DNA of 64,000 nucleotides from Sphingomonas sp. (lineage in GTDB: Bacteria > Pseudomonadota > Alphaproteobacteria > Sphingomonadales > Sphingomonadaceae): positions 1 to 64,000 of the forward strand of contig NZ_JAIXHL010000016.1 in the NCBI RefSeq assembly GCF_030145815.1, read 5' to 3'. The position numbers and the translations under genes are program-made. Positions within the stretch are counted from its first letter, which is position 1. Each line of letters starts with the position of its first letter. The notes below the pieces were generated by a model. It saw only the letters and a list, made by a program, of their open reading frames with translations. It was not told the DNA's origin and ran no database searches. Shown piece by piece: positions 7,947 to 16,562 of the stretch.

Positions 7947-9170
7947 CTACAACGTCACCAGATCATTCAGGTTGATGATCGGCAGCAGGATCGCCAGCAC
8001 CATCATCAGCACCATCCCGCCCATCAACAGCAACACCATCGGCTCGACCAGCGCGACCAGCGCGCTCGTCACCGCATCCAGCTCGCGGTCCAGTTCATCG
8101 GCGGCGCGCGACAGCGCCGGGCCAAGCTTCCCCGACGCCTCGCCCGACGCGACGATAGCAGTCAGCATCAGCGGGAATACCCCCGCCTCCGCCATCGCCG
8201 CGCGCAGGCTGATGCCTTCGCGCACCCGCGCCGCGACGTGCATCGCCCGCGCGCGCACCCACAGGTTCGGCGTCACCGCAGCCGCCGCATGCAGCGCATC
8301 GACCAAAGGCACCGCGCTCTCGACTAGCGTCGCGAGGCTTCCCGCAAAGCGCGCGGCATTATGCTGGCGGGAGAAGCGCTTGAACGGCCAGCGCTCGGTA
8401 AAGCCGCGATGCACCTTCAGCTTGTTCGCCGGGATCACCGCCCAGCGATTGAACACGAAATACGCCGCCAACCCCGCAATCAGCAAATACAGCCCCCAGG
8501 CCTGCAAAAACCCCGACACCGCGATCAGGATGCGCGTCAGCAGCGGCAGATCGGTCCCGCGCGACACGAACACATTGACGATGTCGGGGATGACATAGAC
8601 CAGCAGCAGCACGATGACGCCCAGCGACACCGTCGCCAGCAACCCCGGATAGAGCAGCGCGAGCTGCAGTTTCTGCGCATTGGCCTGCCGGTTCTCGACG
8701 AAATGGGCGAGGTGGCCGAGCACATCGGTGAGTTTCCCCGACGCCTCCCCCGCCGCAACCGATGCGCGGTAGAATTCGGGAAAGGTCTTGGGATGCGTCG
8801 CCAGCGCGCTGGCAAAGCTGCGCCCGTCGAGGATCGCGCCGCGCACCTCCATCAGTATGCCCGATACGCGCTGCGTCTCCGACTGGTTTGCCGCGAGCCG
8901 CAACGCCTCCTCGACCGGGATGTCCGAACCGACCAGCGTCGAAATCTGCCGCGTCGCCGTCGCCAGTTCGCGCGCGCTCATCCCCGATCGGCCCAGCCTG
9001 GGCAGCTGGATGCTCCCCACGGATCGCCGCTCCCCCGCCGCCTCGACCGCCAGCGGCAACAGCCCCTGATCGCGCAGCATCGCCCGCGCGGCGGCGGCGC
9101 TGGAGGCCTCGACGACACCCTTTTTCTGCGCCCCGGACGGGTCAGCTGCGCGATAGGCAAAGGCCGCCAC
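7947..9170 (-). CDS. gspF: Type II secretion inner-membrane platform protein GspF
   Basis: GspF is the polytopic core of the T2SS assembly platform and contacts the GspE ATPase. The 407-residue protein starts MAAFAYRAADPSGAQKKGVVEA, the conserved GspF opening. It has two repeated cytoplasmic helical domains (around residues 70-190 and 270-390), each followed by membrane helices, ending PIINLNDLV. The GTG start at 9170 shares a base with the gspE stop (TAGTG), so expression is coupled. It is last in the minus-strand L-M-E-F block. Confidence 0.95.
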   Translation of the reverse strand: MAAFAYRAADPSGAQKKGVVEASSAAAARAMLRDQGLLPLAVEAAGERRSVGSIQLPRLGRSGMSARELATATRQISTLVGSDIPVEEALRLAANQSETQRVSGILMEVRGAILDGRSFASALATHPKTFPEFYRASVAAGEASGKLTDVLGHLAHFVENRQANAQKLQLALLYPGLLATVSLGVIVLLLVYVIPDIVNVFVSRGTDLPLLTRILIAVSGFLQAWGLYLLIAGLAAYFVFNRWAVIPANKLKVHRGFTERWPFKRFSRQHNAARFAGSLATLVESAVPLVDALHAAAAVTPNLWVRARAMHVAARVREGISLRAAMAEAGVFPLMLTAIVASGEASGKLGPALSRAADELDRELDAVTSALVALVEPMVLLLMGGMVLMMVLAILLPIINLNDLVTL

Positions 9171-10645
9171 TAGCCCTCGTCCCTCACCACCCGCGCGACT
9201 TCCTCGACCGTCGTCACGCCAGCGCGCACCTTGTCCACGCCATCGTCGAGCAACGACGGGTTCTCGCGCCGCGCATGCGCCTCGATCTCGGCCTCCGACG
9301 CCCCGTCATGGATCATCGCCTGGAACGCGTCATCGATCGCGACGACCTCATACAGGCCGGCCCGCCCGCGATAGCCATCGCCATGGCAGTCCTCGCACCC
9401 GACCGCGCGCCACACCGCGTCCCCGGCCTTAAGCCCGCCACCAAGCAGCGTCGCATCGGCATCGCTCGCCACATCCTGCGTCCGGCAACTCGGGCACAGC
9501 CGCCGCACGAGCCGCTGCGCCGCCACACCGACCAGCATCGGCGCGAGCAGATAACGCTCGACCCCCATGTCGATCAGCCGCGTCACCGATCCGACTGCGC
9601 TGTTGGTGTGCAGCGTCGACAGCACGAAATGCCCGGTCATCGCCGATCGCACCGCGACCTCCGCCGTCTCCTGATCACGGATTTCGCCGACCATGATGAC
9701 GTCCGGATCCTGCCGCAAAATTGCGCGCAGCCCACGCGCGAACGTCATGCCGGTACGCGCATTCACCTGCGTCTGCGCCACCCCGGCCAGTTCATATTCG
9801 ATGGGATCTTCCACCGTCATGATGTTGCGCTTGCGATCGTTCAGCCGGTGCAGCGCGGCATAGAGGCTGGTCGTCTTGCCCGAACCCGTAGGCCCGGTGA
9901 CCAGCAACATCCCGTGCGGTCGCTCAAGCAGCCGAGCGAACACATCGCGGTCACGCTGGCTCATCCCCAGCGCCTCCATGTCGAGGCTGAGCGAGCCCTT
10001 TTCCAGCAAGCGCATCACCACCCGCTCGCCATGCTGGGTCGGGATGGTCGATACGCGGGCATCGACGTCATGGCCGCCAATCCGCAACGTCACGCGCCCA
10101 TCCTGCGGCACGCGCTTCTCGGCAATGTCGAGCTTCGCCATCACCTTGATCCGGCTGACCAGCAGCGGCGCGAGTTCGCGGCGCGGTTCCAGCTTGTCGC
10201 GCAGCACGCCGTCGATACGGAAGCGGACGACGACGCGCTTCTCCTGCGTCTCGACATGCACGTCCGACGCGCCTTCCTTCACCGCTTCGAGCAGCAGCGC
10301 GTTGATCAGGCGGATGACCGGCGAATCGTCGCGTGAGTCGAGCAGGTCGTCGACGGCCGCCGCACTGTCGGCCAGCGCGGCCAGGTCCATCCCGCCCAGG
10401 TCAAACTCCGCCGCCGCCCCGGCGCTGCCCGAATAGCTCGCTGCCAGCGCTTGATCGAACTCCGCTGCGGCAACCGCGACGAACTGCGCGCCGGGCGCGA
10501 CGCGCTGCACTTCCAGTAGCGCGTCGAGCGCCGCATCGGGCCGGTGCACGCACTCAACCCCGCCCGCGCCGATCCGCAGCACGACGCCATGGTTGCGCGC
10601 ATAGCTATACGGCAGGCTCGGCAAATCCATCGTCACCGCATTCAC
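9170..10645 (-). CDS. gspE: Type II secretion ATPase GspE
   Basis: Cytoplasmic hexameric ATPase that powers pseudopilus assembly. The 491-residue protein has an N-terminal domain that docks on GspL, then the type II/IV secretion NTPase: Walker A GPTGSGKT with Lys257, an Asp box and Walker B around PDVIMVGEIRD, His-box motifs, and a four-cysteine zinc motif (LCPSC near 384 and CEDC near 414). The GTG start overlaps the gspM stop as GTGA. An ATG five codons later is possible but lacks that coupling. Confidence 0.96.
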   Translation of the reverse strand: MNAVTMDLPSLPYSYARNHGVVLRIGAGGVECVHRPDAALDALLEVQRVAPGAQFVAVAAAEFDQALAASYSGSAGAAAEFDLGGMDLAALADSAAAVDDLLDSRDDSPVIRLINALLLEAVKEGASDVHVETQEKRVVVRFRIDGVLRDKLEPRRELAPLLVSRIKVMAKLDIAEKRVPQDGRVTLRIGGHDVDARVSTIPTQHGERVVMRLLEKGSLSLDMEALGMSQRDRDVFARLLERPHGMLLVTGPTGSGKTTSLYAALHRLNDRKRNIMTVEDPIEYELAGVAQTQVNARTGMTFARGLRAILRQDPDVIMVGEIRDQETAEVAVRSAMTGHFVLSTLHTNSAVGSVTRLIDMGVERYLLAPMLVGVAAQRLVRRLCPSCRTQDVASDADATLLGGGLKAGDAVWRAVGCEDCHGDGYRGRAGLYEVVAIDDAFQAMIHDGASEAEIEAHARRENPSLLDDGVDKVRAGVTTVEEVARVVRDEG

Positions 10646-11139
10646 TGGCCGAACTCCACGCTCGCGCTCACCCGACCCGGCGCGCTCCCCTTGATCAGCT
10701 CCACCCGGCGCGCGCGCAGCACCGTCGTGCGCTCGACCGCAGCAATCCAGCCGATCACGGCTTCATAGCTCGCCTCAGCGACCTGCCCGGTCGCGCCAGC
10801 GCCGCCGGGGGCCAACGTCACGCTCAGCCCTGCTGCGCTCGCCGCCGCCTGCGCTGCCTCGACTGGCGGCCCGTCGCTCAGCTTTGGCTGGGTGCCCGGT
10901 GCGACCAGCGTTCCCGCCGCGCGCACCCGCGCCGCGAGCGTCTCATGGCTCCGAATATCGGCGATCGCATCGGCCCGCGCACCTTGCAGCGGCTTCACAA
11001 TGCCAAACACCAGCACCAGTCCGCCCAGGATCACCCCGAGCGCGCCCACCAACACCCGCTCTCGCGGGCTCAGCCCACTCCACCACAGCTGGAACCGCAG
11101 CACCGCCGCGTCGATGGTCGGTGAACGTTCGATCTTCAT
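10642..11139 (-). CDS. gspM: Type II secretion platform protein GspM
   Basis: Bitopic inner-membrane protein that pairs with GspL. The 165 residues begin with a short cytoplasmic tail, the WWSGLSPRERVLVG motif typical of GspM, one membrane helix (about 29-50) and a periplasmic ferredoxin-like domain. Overlaps gspL upstream (11136-11139) and gspE downstream by four bases each. A second, subtype-b GspM is encoded at 18200-18667. Confidence 0.9.
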   Translation of the reverse strand: MKIERSPTIDAAVLRFQLWWSGLSPRERVLVGALGVILGGLVLVFGIVKPLQGARADAIADIRSHETLAARVRAAGTLVAPGTQPKLSDGPPVEAAQAAASAAGLSVTLAPGGAGATGQVAEASYEAVIGWIAAVERTTVLRARRVELIKGSAPGRVSASVEFGQ

Positions 11140-12227
11140 ACCGTCACCGTCACGCGAATGGCGCCATCCGCCCCTGCCCCAATTTGCGCCGGGACCGCAG
11201 CCGCACGGAATGCGGCCCGGACCCGGTCAGGCAAATCGGGCGGCCCGGGATCGAGTTCGAGCACCAGCGCATTGCCCTCAAAGCGCATCGCCCGCGCGGT
11301 CACCACGCTCGACAGCGGCGCCAGCGCGCGCGACGCTGCCGTCACCGCTGGAACGAACCGGCCCGGCGGCGGACCCGATACCGGCAGCATCCCGACCACC
11401 GCCGCCTCCAGATCCCCCGACAGATTCGCCCCCGGCGCTGCCTGCGCAACCGCCGACCGCACATCCTCGGCGCGGCGTTCGGCAATCACCCGCAGCATCA
11501 CCACATCCGCAGCCGCGATCACGACATGCGCCGCGATTCCCGCTGCCGCGATCCAAGCCAGCCGGTTTTTCCAGCTGTTCCCGCCCGCACCGCGCTGGGC
11601 ATAGACCCCTTGCCGCAGGTCGATCGCCGGGGTCGCCAGCCGCTCGGCCAGCCCGTCACCGCCACCGGTCCACGGCGTTTGCGGCAACTCGCCGATCGCA
11701 GTCTGTCCGATATTCCAGATGCGGGGCCGCCCTGCCCGTTCCCATGCCGGCACGACCAACGCGGCGGGCAGCGCAAATCCGGTCCCGTCGCCGCTGCGCA
11801 CCAGCACCCGGCCGTCGCGCGCCTCGGCAACCCATTCTCCGGCCTCCGGCGTCGGCAGCGTCAGCGCGTCCGGCACCATCGCTGCATGCCCCAGCCCGCC
11901 CAGCTCGGCCGCCTCGACCCAGCTCGCCATCTGCGTGTGCCGCACGACCGCCACAAGATAGGTCCGTGGCGCGATCTCCGCCCCCAGCGCAATATGTACC
12001 GATTCGATCGGATCGGCGATCCGGTCCTCGATCGCAAAGGGCAGCGCCTCGATCCGCTTCGCGCGGTTCGCCAGCGGCAGCTCGACGCGGAGCAGCGACA
12101 CCGATTCGCTCGGGACAAGGATGGTTGCAGGGCCATCAGGCTCGGCTATGATCGCCCGACCGCCCGCCAGCGTCCACACGCCGGTGACGCGGGGCTCCGG
12201 GACGCTCGAATTGACTTTGCCGGTCAT
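11136..12227 (-). CDS. gspL: Type II secretion protein GspL
   Basis: GspL links the GspE ATPase to the inner-membrane platform. The 363-residue protein has an actin-like cytoplasmic domain (to about residue 210), a single membrane helix (about 218-242) and a periplasmic ferredoxin-like domain. The ATG at 12227 is chosen because upstream frame content is shadow sequence; only a weak GAGAG lies upstream. Divergent from gspG across 57 bases, so the L-M-E-F and G-H-I-C-D units probably share this promoter region. Confidence 0.88.
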   Translation of the reverse strand: MTGKVNSSVPEPRVTGVWTLAGGRAIIAEPDGPATILVPSESVSLLRVELPLANRAKRIEALPFAIEDRIADPIESVHIALGAEIAPRTYLVAVVRHTQMASWVEAAELGGLGHAAMVPDALTLPTPEAGEWVAEARDGRVLVRSGDGTGFALPAALVVPAWERAGRPRIWNIGQTAIGELPQTPWTGGGDGLAERLATPAIDLRQGVYAQRGAGGNSWKNRLAWIAAAGIAAHVVIAAADVVMLRVIAERRAEDVRSAVAQAAPGANLSGDLEAAVVGMLPVSGPPPGRFVPAVTAASRALAPLSSVVTARAMRFEGNALVLELDPGPPDLPDRVRAAFRAAAVPAQIGAGADGAIRVTVTV

Positions 12228-12284
12228 GCTCTCGGGTGCTCCGGCTGTAACATGGCTTTCACGATGGGAACGCATGGGGCCGCG

Positions 12285-12797
12285 ATGCGCATAGTTTTGA
12301 AACAGTTCGATGACACCGTGGCAGTCGATGCCGCGAAGAGCAAGCGTCCGGCGGTTCCGCACGGCGAAGCGGGCCTTACCCTGTTGGAGATGATCGTCGT
12401 CCTCGTCATCATCGCGATCGTCGCCGGGCTGGTGACGATGAACGTTGTCGGCCGCCCCGATCAGGCGCGGGTGACCACGACCAAGACTAACCTCGTCACC
12501 CTGTCCAGCGCGCTCACCACCTATCGCCTCGACAATGGCCAATATCCGACGACCGAGCAGGGGCTGAAGGCGCTGGTCGAAAAGCCGACCACCCCGCCGC
12601 TCCCCGCTGCATGGCCCGATGGCGGCTATGTGAAGTCCGCTCCGGTCGACGCCTGGGGCAATCCCTATACCTATGTCTCGACCGGCAGCAGCTTCGAGCT
12701 CAAATCGCTCGGCCGCGACGGCAAGCCCGGCGGCACCGATCTCGACGCCGACCTCGATTCGCGCGACGCGGCCCAGACGCCCGCCAAGGGCGGATAA
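12285..12797 (+). CDS. gspG: Type II secretion major pseudopilin GspG
   Basis: Main subunit of the T2SS pseudopilus. The cleavage site and helix EAG|LTLLEMIVVLVIIAIVAGLV have Glu at +5. The C-terminal domain shows the GspG blocks TTEQGLKALVEKP and DAWGNPYTY plus the acidic calcium-site-like GGTDLDADLDS. The chosen ATG (12285) has GGGG five bases upstream and gives a 30-residue leader; ATGs at 12252 and 12264 would lengthen it. First gene of the plus-strand G-H-I-C-D unit. Confidence 0.94.
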   Translation: MRIVLKQFDDTVAVDAAKSKRPAVPHGEAGLTLLEMIVVLVIIAIVAGLVTMNVVGRPDQARVTTTKTNLVTLSSALTTYRLDNGQYPTTEQGLKALVEKPTTPPLPAAWPDGGYVKSAPVDAWGNPYTYVSTGSSFELKSLGRDGKPGGTDLDADLDSRDAAQTPAKGG

Positions 12798-12802
12798 GGC
12801 CC

Positions 12803-13270
12803 GTGCGGGGGGCGACCATCCGCAGCGGTGAGCGCGGCATGACGCTCATCGAAATGCTGATCGTGCTCGTCATCATCGGCGTCGCGGCGGGCGGAGTCGC
12901 GCTCGGCATCGGTTCGGCCACCCGCGCCCCCTCGGTCGAGACCGAGGCGCGTCGCCTCGCCTTGCGTCTGCAGGCTGCCGCCGACGATGCGATGATCGGC
13001 GACCGCATCATCGCCTTCACGGTTGAAAAAGACGGCTATGGCTTTGCCGCAGTCGGCCGCGACGGGTCGATGGCCCCGCTATCCGATGGCCTCGCCTTCC
13101 ACCGCCTGCCCGGCGGCATTGCGGTCGAACTCGATGTAACCCCGCCCGTCATGATGGGCGTCGATGGCGCGGGTAAGCCACTCAATGCGACGATCAGCAA
13201 TGGCGAGCAGGTCTGGGTCGTGCGCTATGACGGCATGACCGCCACCGCCAGCCGAGCCGAAGCCTCGTGA
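12803..13270 (+). CDS. gspH: Type II secretion minor pseudopilin GspH
   Basis: The leader MRGATIRSGERG precedes MTLIEMLIVLVIIGVAAGGVAL, with cleavage after Gly and Glu at +5. A roughly 120-residue beta-rich C-terminal domain follows, as in GspH, which joins the fibre to the tip complex. I take the GTG at 12803, five bases after the gspG stop, with AAGG upstream; the long upstream extension of the frame is shadow sequence inside gspG. Stop overlaps the gspI start (GTGA). Confidence 0.88.
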   Translation: MRGATIRSGERGMTLIEMLIVLVIIGVAAGGVALGIGSATRAPSVETEARRLALRLQAAADDAMIGDRIIAFTVEKDGYGFAAVGRDGSMAPLSDGLAFHRLPGGIAVELDVTPPVMMGVDGAGKPLNATISNGEQVWVVRYDGMTATASRAEAS

Positions 13271-13623
13271 AGGACGAACACGGCTTCTCGCTGATCGAGG
13301 CGCTGGTCGCGCTCGCGGTGCTTGCCATCGCCACCGTCGGCCTGGTCCGCGCGGTCGAGAGCCATGTCGACTCGACCCGCGGCCTAGAACGCCGCGCCGC
13401 CGCGATGTGGGTGGCGGAAAACCGCCTCGCCGAACTTCAGCTCGCCGACCCCGCCGCCGCGCAGAAGCAGGTCGAACTGCTCGGTCAGCAATGGCAGGTC
13501 GATGTCGCCCGCACCCGCACCGAAGACCCCGCGATCGACAAGGTCCGCATCCAGGTGATTCCGGCGGGCGAACGTTCGCCGCTTGCATCGCTCGACGGCT
13601 TCGTGGAGGGCGCACGGACATGA
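13267..13623 (+). CDS. gspI: Type II secretion minor pseudopilin GspI
   Basis: GspI nucleates the pseudopilus tip with GspJ and GspK. Short leader MKDEHG, then FSLIEALVALAVLAIATVGLVRAVE with Glu at +5, and a compact C-terminal domain; 118 residues, normal for the family. GTG start overlapping the gspH stop; its own stop overlaps the gspC ATG. Its partners J and K are encoded 9 kb away on the other strand. Confidence 0.92.
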   Translation: MKDEHGFSLIEALVALAVLAIATVGLVRAVESHVDSTRGLERRAAAMWVAENRLAELQLADPAAAQKQVELLGQQWQVDVARTRTEDPAIDKVRIQVIPAGERSPLASLDGFVEGART

Positions 13624-14393
13624 TCCGCTTCCCTGAACTTTCGCCGCGTCAGGCGCGCACGACGCTCGATCTGGTTGCGGGTGCCGTCATCGTCTCGGTC
13701 GCTATCGCGCTTGCGGGCCTCACCTGGCGCATCGCCGGCCATGCCAGCACCGGCGCGGTCACCATTCCCTCAGGGGCGCGCCCCGTCGCGGTCACCGCCG
13801 ACATCACCCCTGCCCTCGCCTTCGCCCCGTTCGGCAAGGGCGCGGCGACCGACGCGAGCCAGGCGACCGCATTGCCGCTCAAGCTCAAGGGCGTGTTTGC
13901 CGCCAGCCCAGCCGCCCTCTCGGTCGCCTATATCGAGGTGAGCGGGGAGCCCGCGAAGCCCTTCCGCATCGGCGAAGCCCCCGGCGGCGGCACGATCGAG
14001 GGCATCCTGCGCGACCGCGTGATCCTGCGCGTCGCGGGCCGGATCGAGTATCTCGCCTTTCCCGATCCCGCACTGACCACGGAACAGCAGCAAAAGGTGG
14101 CTACGGCTCCACCGCCGCTACCTGCGGCTCCAGCGCCCACCGCGCCGCCCCCCAGCGCCGCCGCTGCGGCCCTTTCGGCGATGACCCCCGCCCCGGGCGG
14201 CGGGATGCAGGTCGGTGCCAACGCCCCGCCCGGGCTTCAAAGCGGCGACGTCATCACCTCGATCGGCGGCACCCCGCTCACCAGCCCTGCCAGCGCCGCG
14301 TCCGCCTTTGCCGCCGCGCAGGGCCGCGGCTCCGTCCAAGTCCAGATCACCCGCGATGGAAAGCCCGTGACGCTGACCATCCCGACCCGCTAG
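13620..14393 (+). CDS. gspC: Type II secretion protein GspC with C-terminal PDZ domain
   Basis: GspC connects the inner-membrane platform with the GspD secretin and helps select substrate. The 257 residues contain one membrane helix (about 20-38), the homology region (about 60-145, with LPLKLKGVFA), an Ala/Pro linker rich in PPLPAAPAPTAPPP, and a C-terminal PDZ domain (GLQSGDVITSIGGTPL). The ATG at 13620 overlaps the gspI stop, correcting a longer frame that opens inside gspI. Confidence 0.93.
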   Translation: MIRFPELSPRQARTTLDLVAGAVIVSVAIALAGLTWRIAGHASTGAVTIPSGARPVAVTADITPALAFAPFGKGAATDASQATALPLKLKGVFAASPAALSVAYIEVSGEPAKPFRIGEAPGGGTIEGILRDRVILRVAGRIEYLAFPDPALTTEQQQKVATAPPPLPAAPAPTAPPPSAAAAALSAMTPAPGGGMQVGANAPPGLQSGDVITSIGGTPLTSPASAASAFAAAQGRGSVQVQITRDGKPVTLTIPTR

Positions 14394-14403
14394 GTAAACG
14401 ACC

Positions 14404-16455
14404 GTGCCGCACATGATCCGAAAGACCGCTCTCATCTTCGCGCTCGCCGCCATGACCGCTCAACCGGTGCTGGCCGCGCAGGCCGATAGCGCGGACATCG
14501 TCGTCAACATGCGCGGGGTCGAGATCGCCGATGTCGCCGACCAGATTTCGCGGCTCACCGGCCGCACCCTGATCCTCGACCCGGCGGTCAAGGGCAGCGT
14601 CACCGTCACCTCCGCCACCCCGCTGACCTCGTCCGGCGTGTGGGAGCTGTTCCTGTCGGTCCTGCGCGCCAATGGCTTTGCCGCAGTCCGCTCGGGCCGC
14701 GCGTGGCGGATCGTGCCCGCCAGCAATGCGGTGCGCGATGGCGGCGTGTCCTCGCGCTCGGCATCGGGGCAGGAGTTGGTGACGCGAATGATCCGCCTCT
14801 CCAACGTGCCCAGTGCCGAGGCCGCCCGCGTCGTCCGCCCGCTGGTCGCGAGCTTCGGCAGCGTCGAACCGCTCGCCCAGCCCAACGCCGTGGTCGTCAC
14901 AGACTATGCCGACAATGTCCGCCGCGTCGAGGCGATCCTGCGCTCGCTCGACGGCAATGGCAGCGGCATGACCTTCGCCACCATCACGCTGCGCAACGGC
15001 AGCGCGCCGGAAGTGGCGCAGGCGCTTCAGACCGTCCTCGGCGATGCGGCGTCCGGCGGCGCGCGCGTCGCGGCTGATGCGCGTAGCAACACCATCATCG
15101 TGCGCGGATCGCCTGCTGCCGTCGCCGATGCCCGCCGCATGGCCGCCTCGCTCGATGCCCCCGGCGGCGCGACGCCGATGACCCGCGTCTTCCGCCTGAA
15201 CTATGCCGACGCCGAATCGGTGACGGAGGTGCTGCGCGGCATCCTGGGTCAGGAAGCGACCACCACCAACCCGGTCGCGCGCAGCCTGTCTGGGTCGCGC
15301 AGCAGCCCGCGCAGCCCGACCGGTGTACTGGGCGGCCTCATCGCGTCGGGCGGCACCAGCCCGGCCCAAACCGCGGCCGCTGCAGCGAGCGCCGCTGCGA
15401 CTGCGCAACAGGCGCAGCTTGGCCAGCAGCAGGAGGCGACGCCGCAAGGCTTCTCGACCCCCGAAATCGCCGTCCAGCCCTCGCCGGACATCAACGCCGT
15501 CGTGGTACGCGGCACGCCCAGCGCGATCGCCGCGATCGAAGGGCTGATCACCGATCTCGACGTCCGCCGCCCGCAGGTGTTGATCGAGGCTGCAATCGCC
15601 GAAATCACCGGCGAAGAAGCCGAAGCGCTTGCCGTCCAGCTCGGCACCAGCGGCGCGACGCTCAGCCAGGTCGAGGGTGCAGCAACCTCCTTCTCCACTG
15701 CAGGCCCCTCGCTCGGCGCAATTCTCGACGCGCTGGACGTGCCGATCGCCGGCGCGCTCGGTCCGGGCCTGACCGCGAACCTCGCGATCGGGGACAATTT
15801 CTCGATCCTCGTCCAGGCGCTCGGGACCTCGTCCAAGTCCAACCTGCTGTCGACGCCGCAGATCACCACGCTCGACAACAAGGTCGGCGAGTTCATCGTG
15901 GCGCAGGAAGTGCCGTTCGTGACCGGATCGATCCTGACCGATTCCAGCACGGTGAACCCCTATACCACGATCGAGCGCAAGGACGTCGGCATCACGCTGA
16001 AAGTGCTGCCCCGCATCAACGCCGGCGACACCATCCGGCTGGAGGTGGTGCAGGAGGCATCGTCGATCGCCGCGACCCAGCTCACGCAGGCGACGGACCT
16101 CATCACCAATCGTCGCGCGATCAACACCACCGTGCTCGCCGACAACGGCCAGACGATCGTGCTCGGTGGTCTGACCTCCGACGATTATGGCCAGGTCAAG
16201 AGTCAGGTGCCGATCCTGGGCGACATTCCGATTATCGGTGAGCTGTTCAAGAGCCGCCGCGAGAGCCGCCAGAAGCGGACGCTGTTCATCTTCCTCAAGC
16301 CGACGATCCTGCGCAATGGTGACGATGCGGCGGCGATCGCCAAGGCCAAATATGCCCGGCTTCGCGCTGAGGAGCTCGACCTTAATTCGCCAAGCAACCT
16401 GCTGCTCAAGCCGCTGCAGCCGCGCCTGACGCTGGAGATCGACGGAATCTACTGA
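14404..16455 (+). CDS. gspD: Type II secretion outer-membrane secretin GspD
   Basis: Forms the 12-16-mer outer-membrane channel. The 683-residue protein has a signal peptide ending near VLAAQA, N0-N3 domains (VNMRGVEIADVADQISRLTG opens N0), a low-complexity Ser/Gly/Ala/Gln insertion around residues 295-345, and the secretin barrel with VPFVTGS and KDVGITLKVLPRI. The GTG at 14404 has AGGTAA eight bases upstream; an ATG nine bases later lacks one. Final gene of the G-H-I-C-D unit. No pilotin gene was recognised nearby. Confidence 0.96.
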   Translation: MPHMIRKTALIFALAAMTAQPVLAAQADSADIVVNMRGVEIADVADQISRLTGRTLILDPAVKGSVTVTSATPLTSSGVWELFLSVLRANGFAAVRSGRAWRIVPASNAVRDGGVSSRSASGQELVTRMIRLSNVPSAEAARVVRPLVASFGSVEPLAQPNAVVVTDYADNVRRVEAILRSLDGNGSGMTFATITLRNGSAPEVAQALQTVLGDAASGGARVAADARSNTIIVRGSPAAVADARRMAASLDAPGGATPMTRVFRLNYADAESVTEVLRGILGQEATTTNPVARSLSGSRSSPRSPTGVLGGLIASGGTSPAQTAAAAASAAATAQQAQLGQQQEATPQGFSTPEIAVQPSPDINAVVVRGTPSAIAAIEGLITDLDVRRPQVLIEAAIAEITGEEAEALAVQLGTSGATLSQVEGAATSFSTAGPSLGAILDALDVPIAGALGPGLTANLAIGDNFSILVQALGTSSKSNLLSTPQITTLDNKVGEFIVAQEVPFVTGSILTDSSTVNPYTTIERKDVGITLKVLPRINAGDTIRLEVVQEASSIAATQLTQATDLITNRRAINTTVLADNGQTIVLGGLTSDDYGQVKSQVPILGDIPIIGELFKSRRESRQKRTLFIFLKPTILRNGDDAAAIAKAKYARLRAEELDLNSPSNLLLKPLQPRLTLEIDGIY

Positions 16456-16562
16456 TCGCGCGGCGACGGCCAACATCTGTCAGATTTCGTTAGTTGCAGG
16501 ATGTGCTTGTAAAGTCATGAACTATCCGCGAATCTATGGTGCAGGATGGTGGGGACTGTGGC

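Noticed and set aside
14347..16476. A 709-codon minus-strand open frame
   Set aside because: It is the antisense shadow of gspD, with Arg/Gly/Asp-rich content, no ribosome-binding site and no known domains.
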